The position numbers and the translations under genes are program-made. 31,698 nt of DNA from Pelargonium nanum (taxonomy: Eukaryota; Streptophyta; Magnoliopsida; Geraniales; Geraniaceae), in assembly GCA_036897485.1 (NCBI GenBank), contig JAYMTF010000683.1, positions 1 through 31,698 on the forward strand. The letters are read 5' to 3'. Below, piece after piece: positions 1 through 11,000 of this stretch. The notes under the pieces were generated by a model. That model was given only the letters and a program-made list of their open reading frames with translations, was not told the DNA's origin and searched no databases. Positions within the stretch are counted from its first letter, which is position 1. Every line of letters begins with the position of its first letter.

Positions 1-1058
1 GTAATTTGTGCATAGTTTTGCTTTCTTTTGTCGTTGAGAAAATCTATTTCTATATGCACCTAACAGTCTGCTCTTGGAGGATTTGCTTTCAATTTTGAAT
101 GATTAATGTTTTTTGTTGATTTGGAGTTCATGTATTTGATGAATGCACAATTTTCATCATTTCCTAATTAATGCTCAATATTTCATTGACTTCATAATGG
201 AAAGATAATAGTCCCGCTTTTGAAAATTTGGTTTTCAATTTTGAATGATTAATGTTGAATTGTTGATTTGGAGTTCATGTAGAACTGTCATACTGGTAAC
301 CATCCATTTGGTGACTGCACAATTATCATCATTTAGAAATTTTCTATAAAATTTCATGGACTTCATCTTGGAGAGAGGATAAAAACCATGAAATTGAGTA
401 AACACTGAGAAGTGATTATATCTGCATTTTCTAGTATAGCTTCCCTCGTACTAGGTTCTTTTCTGAGAGTAAAAATCATATTTGTAGTAAATGGTTCTCT
501 CTCAATATCGAAGTGATCAATTGACTTTTAGCATATCATAGTTCTTTTGCTGGAATAATTACTACTTTTTTATCATGGGTGTAAATTGTTTGCTTACTGC
601 TTGTCGCATGGTGTAACTAACACAACTTTTGGTGAGTCATACACGAACCAATAGCATGCTAACTAAATTAAAAAATAAAGGAAAACAAATTCTTGGGGTT
701 ATTTCTAGCATGGGAAATTCTGATTCTTTTAAGGCAGTGAGTGTGTCTTTTGTACTCTTTGTTAAAAAGCAGATTCTCTTGGTCTTGTAATTTTAAGATT
801 TATCTTAATTTTGCATTGTAGGTTATTATTTACCAATTAGCTGTAGTAGTTATTGAGTTTTAGTACTTCCATTTTGTCTTGTTTAAGGTTAATTTTCGTA
901 TCTGGATATTGAACTTAGACATTGTTTGAGAATTTTCCTGGTCAGTGTAAATCATACAGTAGTAGTATACAACTATACATACATGTATTGAGCTGTTTTT
1001 CAAACACCTGGTTAACTCAATGGATAGCCATTTGATCTCTGTCATCGCTGATTTTCAG
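1..1058 (+). other. LPAT2 intron 1 (3' portion, possibly whole)
   Basis: AT-rich, no coding signal, ending in a pyrimidine tract and CAG at 1056-1058. The window's first bases, gtaatttg, look like a 5' splice donor, so the window may begin exactly at the start of this intron; that is an inference. The intron contains a diverged direct duplication (annotated separately). Confidence 0.6.
87..370. repeat. Diverged direct duplication in LPAT2 intron 1
   Basis: Copy A (about 87-200) and copy B (about 232-370) share tttcaattttgaatgatta, then ttgatttggagttcatgta, gcacaatt.tcatcattt and atttcat.gacttcat in the same order. Copy B carries extra bases in the middle. This looks like an old local tandem duplication. 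Confidence 0.75.
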
Positions 1059-4000
1059 GCAGTTTGTTTTGTCACTATCCGTCCACTGTCATAGAATACA
1101 TATAGAAGAATTAACAGAGTGGTGGCAGAACTGTTGTGGTTGGAACTCATTTGGATTGTTGATTGGTGGGCAGGAGTTAAGGTATAAGTGAATTCTCATT
1201 TGATGTTATTACAGTGATTCCTAAATCTTTTTAACCTTTGAATGATTGAATCTTATTTTCTTCACCTTTCATGCATGTTTCTTGATGCACAAGCCTTAAT
1301 TCTTATGACTGCTTGTAGAAAAGCTTTTCTCTATGAACCAAATGGTTGGGATATTATTTTTTACTCTCATATTCGCCAGGAAATCCTCACAATGGAATAT
1401 TTAGCCTGCTATCATGGTACTTGGCTTTAAAAAAAGTATACATTTTTATGTGCTATTAATATTTGCAGTTGTATCGTCATCTTAATTAATAGCTTAGAGT
1501 GCATGAAGAAGTTTATTATAGTAAATTAGTAGTTCGATGTGCCAAAAGTATGAAATGTTATGTCATGACATGTTTCAACATATGCATTACATCATTCTTC
1601 AGTATTGAAATTGTACAACAGCTGCAACAAAAATTACAAGACCGAGACTAACATACTCCTTTCATCATTTTCATTGTTCTAAATCCCCAGTTTACCATAC
1701 TTTCTATTATTGTTATTTTGACATTACACAACATGGTAGTAAAACAGAACTAATCACATGCTAAGAATTACCTATGGGTTCATAGCCTAGTTAGTATGTA
1801 GCATTGAGAATATTGTGTCTCATTTGAACTCTTCTTGCTGCAGATCCAACTATACACTGATCCGGAAACATTTCGTTTAATGGGTAAGGCCAGGATTTAG
1901 TTCTCAAAATTCTTTTTTGGTGGAGAGAATATACTGATATGTACAATTTCTAATTATATTGCATTTTGCAATGTATGATTTCCAGGTAAAGAGCACGCAC
2001 TTGTTGTATGCAATCACAGAAGTGACATTGACTGGCTTGTTGGATGGATTTTGGCTCAGGTTCAATATTTGTAAATTGCTGTTTTACAACCACGAGTGCA
2101 CTATTTTGAACAAGCACTAGTACAAACATGTCTATATGCGGATTTAGATCCACTTGTACACAAATACTTTAAATAATAAGCTCACAAAGTATAAATATAT
2201 TGTGTATATACACTTCTAGAGCCACACATATCTACATTGTAATTCTATTCGTGCATATAATGTGTAACTTTTTTTTTGTACTGCTGGTTAATTCTTTAAT
2301 CCACTTGTAACAGCGGGCAGGGTGCCTTGGCAGTGCATTGGCTGTAATGAAGAAATCATCAAAATTCCTTCCGGTATGTTTCTAAATGTAGGCATTTTCC
2401 TTTTCATTGAGTGTGAAGTTATTAATTCTGAATTTAAAGTTCAGTTAGCATTTATTTAGCAATTATAGTGGAGGAGTTCTATGGACAGTTGCCATTATCC
2501 ATTATCAATGGCAATTGCAGATGTCCTCCAATGGCTTGCTGCCACCTGATTGGTTAACTACTTAGTTGTTTGGTCAATGAATGGGTGGTACCATGTTAGA
2601 CATGGTGCACAACCATTGTTTGACTGTCACAGTTTTCTCTACCATTTTTTAGATTTTGGAACTTGGAAGATTGGGAGTTCAAAATGTTGGAAGTTGTCTG
2701 TATGTTTATAATTTACTTAGATGTAATATAGTTGTTAACATCTAATGGTGTGATTCTTAGTCTACATACTTGTTATGGAAGTGAGTCTTTGCCAACTACT
2801 TTGTGACATGTGAACCAGTTGGTAATTTACTGTTTCGTTTGATTGTCTAAACCATCTAGTCATTGCTTGCAAAAATCCATGTCTACAACTTTGTGCCATT
2901 TATTATAGATTTTTTGCTTGTCTTGTTAAACTGAAACATATGTAGAGGAGTTATCTTATCTGCACTTTATGCAGGTCATAGGATGGTCAATGTGGTTTTC
3001 TGAGTATCTCTTTCTGGAAAGAAACTGGGCCAAGGATGAAAACACATTGAAGGTATGGCTCCCACGGAACTGTATACATCTGTCTGTACCTTCTCGTGAT
3101 TAGTTAATTACCCTTGATCTCATTTGAACTACTGGGATTGTATTTGCAGTCTGGTTTACAGCGGCTAAAGGACTTCCCCCAAGCCTTTTGGTTGGCTCTT
3201 TTTGTTGAAGGAACCCGCTTTACACAGGCAAAGCTTTTAGCAGCTCAGGAATATGCAGCTTCAACTGGGTTGCCTGCTCCTAGAAACGTTCTGATTCCAC
3301 GTACAAAGGTAGTCTTGTTTCAGTTAATCTCTATCTTCATCTTTTATTTCATATCCAGCTTTTGTTTAGTTTCTTTTTCACGGAAAGATTATAAAGGAAA
3401 TGATAACCTCCTCTTAGAACCCTCCATATTTGTCCCTATTTATATAATATATCATAAAAAAAAGCAGCATTCGAATTGTATTTGTATTGGGAACACTATG
3501 CTAGTTCCCTGCTATATGATATGCAAACATATGATATGGCTGTTTGCAGTACAATCAAGAGATTTATGGGAGCTGTTCTTTCAATTTGTATTGATTAATG
3601 TTAAGTTTCCTCAGGTAATAGAAAACAAATAAGTTGGGTAGTTAATTGTCATAATCTAACACAAGCAATGACGCTCATGGTTGTTAACCATTTTGTTTCA
3701 TCACTATCTTTAGCTTGGTGCTTTTCTGTTTTCGTCAATTGAGTTTCACCAAAGATATCAAACAAGTTTTTTTTTTTTGATTGATTAAATTGTATCATGC
3801 ATTGTGGTATTTATGACTCCAATATGAATTTTGGTTGATCTAGTCCAATGTGTTTAAATTTGGGTTTACTTATTATTTGGTATCTGTAATTTGCTTCTTT
3901 CTGTTTCATCTATGTTACATTCTTGTTAGCGTGGGACCAATGTTGACTTTCAATTTTATTACCATTATTCTTCCTATAGGTAACTTAATCACCATTTTTG

Positions 4001-5513
4001 GTAATTTGGGGTGAATGTGAATTACTTCTCACTCAATTTTAATGTGTTGCTTCTAGGGTTTTGTTGCAGCAGTAACTCATATGCGCTCATTTGTTCCAGC
4101 CATTTATGATGCAACGGTGGCTATTCCTAAAGAATCTCCTGCACCTACAATGCTAAGACTTTTCAAGGGGCAACCTTCTGTGGTAAGCCAATAAAAATTG
4201 GAAAGTTTAAATGATTATATAGCAGTTGGCATGTTTAATTTTGATAGAGTGTGAGAATATGAATATCACATTTGCTTTCACTATGCTTTGTAATATACTA
4301 GGTGCACAAGTTTTATGTTCAGAAAATTACAGTTGCCATCATGTTGAAGTTTGTCTGAAGCTACCTTTTTATCTATGGAACTGTATTTTGCAGAATTAAT
4401 CGGATTCTGAAAATTGTGCATTTAATGCTGGTTCATACTTTTCTGTTAGGCTGTCAACATTCTAAAAAAATTATGATTACGGAGTCATTAATATGGGAAG
4501 TTGAAAATGAAGCTATCAGTCAGGAACTGAATAATTACAATTTGTGTGCTTTTTATTATTTCTTTCCACATACAGAAATGGGAACATGTTAAATTTGTGT
4601 CTGCGCAAAGTAATGCCATATTTAAGTTATCCACACTATTTTGGATCTCTTGTGATATTTTATTTAGTTGAAACTTAAAAGTTGCATGAACGCTTCTAAC
4701 ATTGCAGTACTGGGCAATGGAATTACATTTGTTTGGTTAATGAAAATCCTGCATTTAAGATTTGGATACTCGTCTTTACAACATGCCCTGCTACTCTCTT
4801 GCAGATACATGTACACATCAAGCGACACTTGATGAAGGAATTGCCAGAAACAGATGAGGCTGTTGCACAGTGGTGTAAGGATATGTTTGTGGCCAAGGTT
4901 TGTGCTATTGAACTCTATTTCATCTGTCTTTTTACTGTACCGGAATTATTCAACATTACTTTGATAAAAAGGAATGAAAACTTCTATGAAGTCTTATGTC
5001 CTTCATGCATATGCAACCTTCTCGTGCTGACAATTAGTGTACCAATCTCCTTGTAATGATTAGCTTTCTTTTTGGCGTATCAGGATGCACTGTTGGACAA
5101 ACATACAGCTGAGGGCAAGTTTGGCGACCAATTGCAGAACACAGGCCGGCCAATAAAGTCTCTTGTGGTTAGATAATTATCTTGTTGCTATTATGTCTCT
5201 TTCAGAGATCTGATATGGGTTGCAAGGTTGTGTTCTCTCAGTTAACTTGTTGGCTTAATGTTGGGAACAGGTAGTCATCTCGTGGACATGTCTTCTAATA
5301 GTTGGAACATTAAAATTCCTTCAATGGTCCAAGCTTTTATCTTCATGGAAGGGGATTGCATTCTCGGCGTTCGGGTTGGCCATTGTTACCGTCCTTATGC
5401 AAATATTGATTCAATTCTCACAGTCAGAACGATCAACTCCCGCCAAGGTCGCCCCAGCGAAGTCTAAGAATGAGAGACAACCTCTAAACAGTCAACAGAA
5501 CAAAGAGCACTGA
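1059..5513 (+). CDS. LPAT2: Lysophosphatidic acid acyltransferase 2 (1-acyl-sn-glycerol-3-phosphate acyltransferase), 5'-partial, with in-frame TAG
   Basis: Acylates lysophosphatidic acid to phosphatidic acid in the ER membrane, the second acylation of glycerolipid synthesis. Exons read from the sequence: 1059-1181, 1844-1883, 1986-2059, 2314-2373, 2975-3052, 3150-3308, 4057-4182, 4805-4897, 5084-5167, 5271-5513; all have GT/AG borders and compatible phases. Together they give 359 codons plus stop; the missing exon 1 should add about 26 (from memory, Arabidopsis LPAT2 is 389 aa). Catalytic HX4D reads NHRSDIDW (codons from 2012), the EGTR motif is FVEGTRFT (about 3201-3224), followed by IPRTKG across the 3308/4057 junction. 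The last exon encodes two hydrophobic stretches and a polar tail ending QQNKEH. Oddity: the first exon reads [16 protein letters not shown], a stop where relatives have lysine (1092-1094). The rest is intact, so this is either a recent nonsense allele, a base error, or is bypassed by splicing. Family assignment is firm. Confidence 0.95.
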
Positions 5514-5971
5514 AACGGTACCAACAACAATTTCATTCTTGGATCTTAGATTATATGATACTTGTAATGTGTGTGTTTTCAGTTGGTTAACCTGTTATCT
5601 TGTCACTATGAGTGAACTTTCTGTACTCATCAATACCTGTTTAGTATTTGTAAGACTTGCAGATTTTATTCATGTAATTCATTATTCACTGGCTATTAGG
5701 ATGCTGATCTGGGGACTTTGTAGCTAACAGTTTTGTAGCTCTTTTGACAATTTGCTTGCCTTGGAAGTTTAGATTTATAGTACCATTGTGTTTTATTTTT
5801 ATGTTTCATGTCCATTGTTTTTTTTGTTTTTATTTTTTATTTTTCCTGATAGGATTAGGAAAAACTATTGTTTCTCTGACTTGTAATCAAAATAATTTAT
5901 TTATGTTCTGTGTGATTTCTTCTTCTTTTTTGTGCCCAAATTCTGCAATTCCTTGGAACAATAAATATTTA
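5514..5971 (+). other. LPAT2 3' flank
   Basis: Presumed 3' UTR and flanking DNA: T-rich, no coding signal. An AATAAA occurs at 5960-5965, immediately before the next ORF; whether it serves LPAT2 is unknown. Nothing else recognised. Confidence 0.4.
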
Positions 5972-6355
5972 ATGAGAAAGCAAAACCGTCCTGTGAGTAC
6001 TAGTAGCAACGCCGGTGCAATCAATGACCTGCCGGAGAAAATAATTAGAAAAACGAGAGCCAAAACGGCTACCACAACTCTGGTGAATGTTAATGTTGGT
6101 GAGACCAATAGGGTTAAATTTCAATGGACCACCACCGGGAAACGGAGGGAACCAGGAAAAGAAGCCAAGGAGGATCAACCACCACCACCACCACCGAGCA
6201 CTACTGCTCCTGCTTCAACTAATGATTCGTCATCGGGGTGGTTGACGGAGATGGTGATTCCGGGACCCATTCCGGATCTTGATGCTCTCATCAACGATAG
6301 GAATCTTTTTGTCAATTTCTTTGCGGATATACCAAATTTTGACAGCAACGACTGA
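5972..6355 (+). CDS. Unassigned small ORF, 127 codons, possible degenerate VQ-motif protein
   Basis: I do not recognise this gene with certainty. The frame stays open 228 bases further upstream (to 5744), but that part is hydrophobic, AT-rich and looks like non-coding DNA, so I chose the ATG at 5972. The product is basic at first (IIRKTRAKTATTTLVNVNV), has a proline run (six P, about 6179-6196), then an acidic C-terminus (IPDLDALINDRNLFVNFF) ending in SND. Base composition rises sharply in GC compared with both flanks, as expected for coding DNA. The stretch RAKTATTTLVNVN, then NRVKFQWTTTG, loosely resembles the plant VQ-motif context (RASRRTPTTLLN, then FRAxVQxFTG), but V is F and one residue is extra, so the motif would be broken. 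It may be a real single-exon gene, a last exon, or a decayed VQ copy. Confidence 0.35.
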   Translation: MRKQNRPVSTSSNAGAINDLPEKIIRKTRAKTATTTLVNVNVGETNRVKFQWTTTGKRREPGKEAKEDQPPPPPPSTTAPASTNDSSSGWLTEMVIPGPIPDLDALINDRNLFVNFFADIPNFDSND

Positions 6356-6359
6356 TCTC

Positions 6360-6573
6360 ATTATTCGATACACATGTTGTATCCATTTGCAAATTGGGTG
6401 TCAGGTCCTAGCTTAGTTCGAGATCGGGTTGTCTAACCCTAATCAGGCCTCAAAGTAGTTTTAGGTTATTAATGGGTTGGGTTTTAGGCCTAAAGTACAT
6501 TGAATTGTGCGGATTTATCCAACTCAAAAGTTGATCGGGTACTCGCAAATTCAGGTTTAAATTGTCAACTCTA
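6360..6573 (-). mobile_element. hAT-like element end (fragment)
   Basis: Read on the minus strand, 6573 begins TAGAGTTGACAATTT followed by CCTGAATTTGCGAGTACCCG, the arrangement commonly seen at ends of plant hAT elements (TAG-G-TTG-CAATTT then CCCG-rich subterminal DNA). I found no matching opposite terminus or 8-bp target duplication, so the left limit is a guess. Confidence 0.35.
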
Positions 6574-6799
6574 ATTGTATTGTTGTAATTATAATTGTTT
6601 TTAATACAATTATCTAATTCTTTTTTTAAAGTACATGTAAATAGACTAAAAATTGCATCTTAATAATTTTTTCGACCTTCGATGACGATTCAAATTAACC
6701 TTTTGAGGGGGCTCTACCAAATTTCAACTATGCGTGTCTCATCAAGAACCCAATAACTTCGTGATTGTGTGAACTACATTATTAACAAGTCGTCTAACA

Positions 6800-7245
6800 A
6801 AAAAAAATCTACAATATCAAATTTTTGTGCCAGAGCTAAAACAATCATCTAGAATTAAACCAAAGTCATAGTCGCCTTCGAGCCCCAAAGTACAACGTTG
6901 ATATCACCTAAAGCGCAACCTCTCACACTGATATGGCCTCCACCACCCTACCGGCCGCCCGCCACAAGTCACCGTGTCAATTGCCCGCCTCGTCTATGGT
7001 AGCCCAACCACCTCATACAAGTTCAAGTAAAAAATATTGCCCCATCCATATTTATCCTTCAGGACCCCATTTGCAACGCTGCAACAACATTCACTCTTTC
7101 TTGTTGAACCTACCACTTTCAACTGGCTCACCTATCATCCATCGTGGTCGTAGCCGCATCAATCGGCCTAGTAATGTCGTTCCACACCAAGTCATTCCTT
7201 CGATTCCATAAACTCCAACCATGAATTGTTGTACAACATCTTCTT
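6800..7245 (-). pseudogene. Decayed LINE RNase H-like domain
   Basis: On the minus strand, around 7230-7170, the sequence reads WSLWNRRNDLVWN, very like the lead-in to the RNase H domain of plant L1-type LINE polyproteins (WxxRNxLVWN). Further along are NMDGAIF (near 7045; the family has NVDGA with a catalytic Asp) and YDFGLILDDCF (near 6850; the family has a VxxELDC strand). These occur in the correct order but in different frames with stops between, so the unit is broken. The plus-strand 92-codon ORF at 6933-7211 is a shadow of this relic. Confidence 0.45.
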
Positions 7246-7584
7246 CACTATCCTAACATGAATATACTTTCCTCACTTTTCATTGACTTTCTTTTAGCTT
7301 TCATACTTTTAAATAAGTTGTAACATTGTTAAAAAAAATTGTGACATAAATTGTAGAACTAAAATTATTACGACTAATCTCAATCATATTAGATCTACAA
7401 CAAAAATAGTAGATTGATACATTTTCTTTTTGCTAGGTATAATGTCACAAACAACAGTATATAGACTTTTTCTCATTACCCAATATGCTATATGAACATT
7501 GAAAAACTAATGTAATACATATATTTTTAATTTAAATTTAATCCATTACACGTGGTTAGGTTGAATTAACTTTATATGACCAAC

Positions 7585-7672
7585 TATCATCGGAGCAATT
7601 GACTTGAGATGTTTGCTTCTTCAGAGGTTTCAAGTTCGAGCCTCGGTCGGTATGCTTGTTTAAATGTATAAA
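7585..7672 (+). mobile_element. tRNA-derived SINE fragment
   Basis: A polymerase III type promoter is visible: an A-box-like segment near 7591-7604 (ggagcaattgactt) and a good B box, caagttcgagcctc, near 7630-7643. The spacing and wording (gacttgag, then gaggtttcaagttcgag, then cggt) match plant tRNA-related SINEs. It ends in an A-rich stretch. It cannot be a tRNA gene: no acceptor stem pairs around it. Confidence 0.5.
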
Positions 7673-7689
7673 AAAAGAATTAACTTTGA

Positions 7690-7754
7690 GAATAATAAAA
7701 AATAATAGCTTTGCTGATGTTGTAATTATAGAATAATAAAAAATAATAGCTTTG
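7690..7754. repeat. 41-bp spaced direct repeat
   Basis: The 24-base AT-rich unit beginning gaataataaaaaataatag and ending ctttg occurs at 7690-7713 and again at 7731-7754, identical, just after the SINE. Likely slippage or tail duplication. Confidence 0.8.
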
Positions 7755-7787
7755 AGAAATTGATTTGACTGAAGTGTTGCCAAACAT

Positions 7788-8037
7788 TCTCTTATTTGAT
7801 TTGAAAAGGCAGTCCGGGTCGGATCAATTGTTCAGCCCAAGAGCCCCATGGTTCTTACTACCAATTATTATTACATCTCCCTCCATCGCCCAATTTCGGA
7901 GAGACCTTAAAACCCAATACCCCTCGTCCCAAAACCTTCTCCTTCTTCACTCTCTGTGCCCTCCTCTCGGCCGCCGCCGCCGCCGTCGCAAGCCCTACCG
8001 CCGTCCATCGCAGCTCTTCTTCGAACTCACAGCCGCC
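7788..8037 (+). promoter_or_regulatory. NRPA1 promoter-proximal region and 5' leader
   Basis: The composition switches here from AT-rich to C-rich: cagcccaag at 7834, several CT-rich tracts (ccttctccttcttcactctc), and a GCC repeat at about 7969-7986. The start context agccgccATGG at 8032-8041 is close to an ideal plant initiation context. No convincing TATA box. The ATG at 7848-7850 (cccatgg) precedes the start and may be in the leader if transcription begins upstream of it. Confidence 0.5.
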
Positions 8038-11000
8038 ATGGCCAGCCCCATCGAGGTAACCCTCTCGCTGTTCGTTTTCCAGCAACGTTACAATCATTCA
8101 CAAAGTGTGTTGCTTGTTTTGGTTCTTCACCATTATAAAGTAGTGAATTGTTAGATTAGTCTGTAACTTTACCCTGACCACCATCTTTAGAGCATCTGTA
8201 GGTTTCTTTGGTATGTCACCAGCAACCTACTGTAATTGTTTCACTTTGCTGAAGATTTTCAATGAACTATTGGCAAGCTGTGTTTTTATATTTTATTTTT
8301 ATTAATAAAGATTTTCTTAGAGCTGGTTCAACATAAAGCTCACTATGATTTACCGATAGATAGCTTCTTTGCGATGGAAAGAAAGGTTGCTGAAGAATGC
8401 GAGCAAATATTATTACCCGAGTCTTAGTTTAGTTGTAAGATGCATATGCGTTGTGAATGTGGTTTAGATAGCACTCAGTGGAGGAAATTAGTTGGCATTT
8501 GTATTTTTCTTTACTAGCCCACTTCTCTAATTCTGAGCTTTGTTGCAGGGTGCCACTGAATATGTTGAATCTGTTAGGTTCGGGTTCTTATCAACCGAAG
8601 AGGCTAAGAAGTATGGCCCCACTAAGATAACCAATACCAACTTGCTTGACAGTGTGGATAGACCTGTGCCTGGTGGACTATATGATCCAACATTAGGCCC
8701 ACTAGACGAACAAACTCCGTAAGTCATTCAATGCTTACAAATAATTCATGTTTGTGTAAGATCCAAGAATCTACCTCTGAATATGAGAACTTTAAGGAAT
8801 ATTTCTTAAAATTTTTGTTCGTTTGTTATTCTTTGTTTTCCCCCTTCTCTATAATCAAAATCCACCTTTGTTTTTTCTTTCTGAAAATTCAGTTATGTTT
8901 GTGTCTGTCTGCACATGCACTTACCCCATCTGATGATTGAATCCATCATGTTTTGGATTTTTCGTTGTTAAATCACTCCTTGATTGCTCTAAATTTCGCA
9001 GGTTCAAAACCCTTTTGTTTGTCATTCATGTTTGGTTACATAGGCTTAGTTTGTTATTGCCTTACTTTGATCAGGTGTTGTATTGTTGATGATGATGATG
9101 TCTTATGAATACATAAACCAATGAGAAAGTTGATGCTGTGAGACTAATGAAAATTTGGGGATCACTATGATGATTAAATTTGATTTATCTTATCACCATT
9201 GTTGTTTGCTACCCCGAGTCCACAACTGATATTTAGAACAGTTAATTATTTAACTTACTTATATTAGTTGGATGACAGGGCTGTTTCTATCAGAGAGATA
9301 CTTTATTTGTCCAGTGGATAATTAGTTCCTTCTTGAATTTGATATAGTTCGACATTTTCCTTATCTAACATGACATACTTTTATGAATTGCTAGATATTA
9401 TTCGCTATCTATGTGTGTGCCGGTGTGTTGATAAATATTATTGTGAATGCCATTTTCCTTTCATGTGTTTGCATCTTGTCTTCTCTTCTATTGGATTCAT
9501 TGTATCCTTGACCAGAGTAGGTCTAGATCAGTTAGGAAAGAAACTCCATCTTCTTGCCCACATGGAAGCTACTTTTTAGTTATCAATTTGACATTGTACC
9601 TGCGTCATGTAAAAGCATTATCAACATTTTGATTAAGTCCTGTTTGAGGTAGATTTACACGAGGGTGTCATTTTATTTATGTTGTTAAGAGAGTCTTCCT
9701 TTAAAGTTTATAGCTAACTGAAGTGATTATACTGATTTTGTATCTATTTCATATGATGTTTTATAGGGATAGAATTTTGTATGACATATCACTTGACAGA
9801 TGTGTAGCATATACTGTAATAGCACCAGGTCTTTGATTTCACTCATACAGTCATACTATTGACACAAATGCTTAAGATGTATAGTAACTTAGTGAATGGT
9901 TCTGTGGTACATCATTGATATGGTTATTCGTTTATATGCAGTTGCAAATCATGTGGCCAACGTTCTTTTCACTGCCCAGGTCACTTCGGTCGTATTGACC
10001 TTTGTTCACTAGTCTACAATCCATTGTTATTTAATGAGGTTTATACTCTTCTTCAAAGCACATGTTTCTTTTGCCACCATTTTAGAGCTACCAGAAGTGA
10101 GGTAATTGGATTTTGATAGAAGTTTGTTTAACATGTTCTTTGGAGGTTCATTTTGTTATATTTTCTGATTGGCATTTCTTTTGTCTTTGATTATGATGTT
10201 TTCCTGAAATTTGTTAAAGGTTGAGTTATGTGTTTCTCAATTGGGACTCATTGCAAAAGGTGATGTTATTGGAGCAAAAAATTTAGATTCAGAATCAAAC
10301 TCTTCAGGTAATGTGTCATATCCGGAGGACAGCGATGTCAGCCATGTATCATATGGTTCAATAGATGACCAGACCAGTTACTCCAAGAAGCAAGAATGGA
10401 CATCTCTTCAAGAAACTGAGGCCATGTCTATTTTGAGAAACTTTTTGAAGAAAAAAACAAAAAAGTGTAATAAATGCAAGGCGAAAAACCCTAAGATCAC
10501 TAAGCCTACATTCGGATGGCTGAGCACGGTACATCTTCTCATCTTTGTTTGTAGAAACTATTGAAGATGTGCGACCTTAAACATGATATTTTCTGTTTTG
10601 ATTGATTTTGTACATGGTGGATGACATTGTGTGCTCTGCAGTCTGTACTGCTCTTGCAAATGGTTTGGCTTACTTGATACATCTTGTTGGGTCCCCTTTC
10701 AGCTCATTTTGGCTGGTTTTTAAGGTTCTGAAAGCCAATGATGTGGTGAATGGCTTAGTGGCCTAGCTTTTGACATATAGAAGGAAATATACAGTAGTAT
10801 TATATTGCATTGAATTTTAATGAATATTAGTGCTTCATAAGTGGTCTTTCTGGCTAAGATCTTGAAATGAATTGGGCTATTCTGTTCAATTTTAGCGACA
10901 ACATCTTCTTAACTTGAGATAAAACTATTTTAAACTGGGTTAGGAGGGTATGTACAATTAGCTACCATTAGGGCCTGCTTTTATAATAAAATTAATGAAA

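Noticed and set aside
7620-7660. tRNA gene
   Set aside because: B box present, but there is no acceptor stem, anticodon arm or correct length; better explained as a SINE.
7765-8154. 129-codon plus-strand ORF over the NRPA1 leader
   Set aside because: It overlaps the leader, exon 1 and intron 2 in a frame different from NRPA1, and its product matches nothing; the NRPA1 start at 8038 is well supported.
9165-9232. Possible C/D box snoRNA in NRPA1 intron 1-2 region (tatgatga ... ctga)
   Set aside because: Box C and box D look-alikes are spaced plausibly, but no terminal stem pairs and no guide sequence was recognised.
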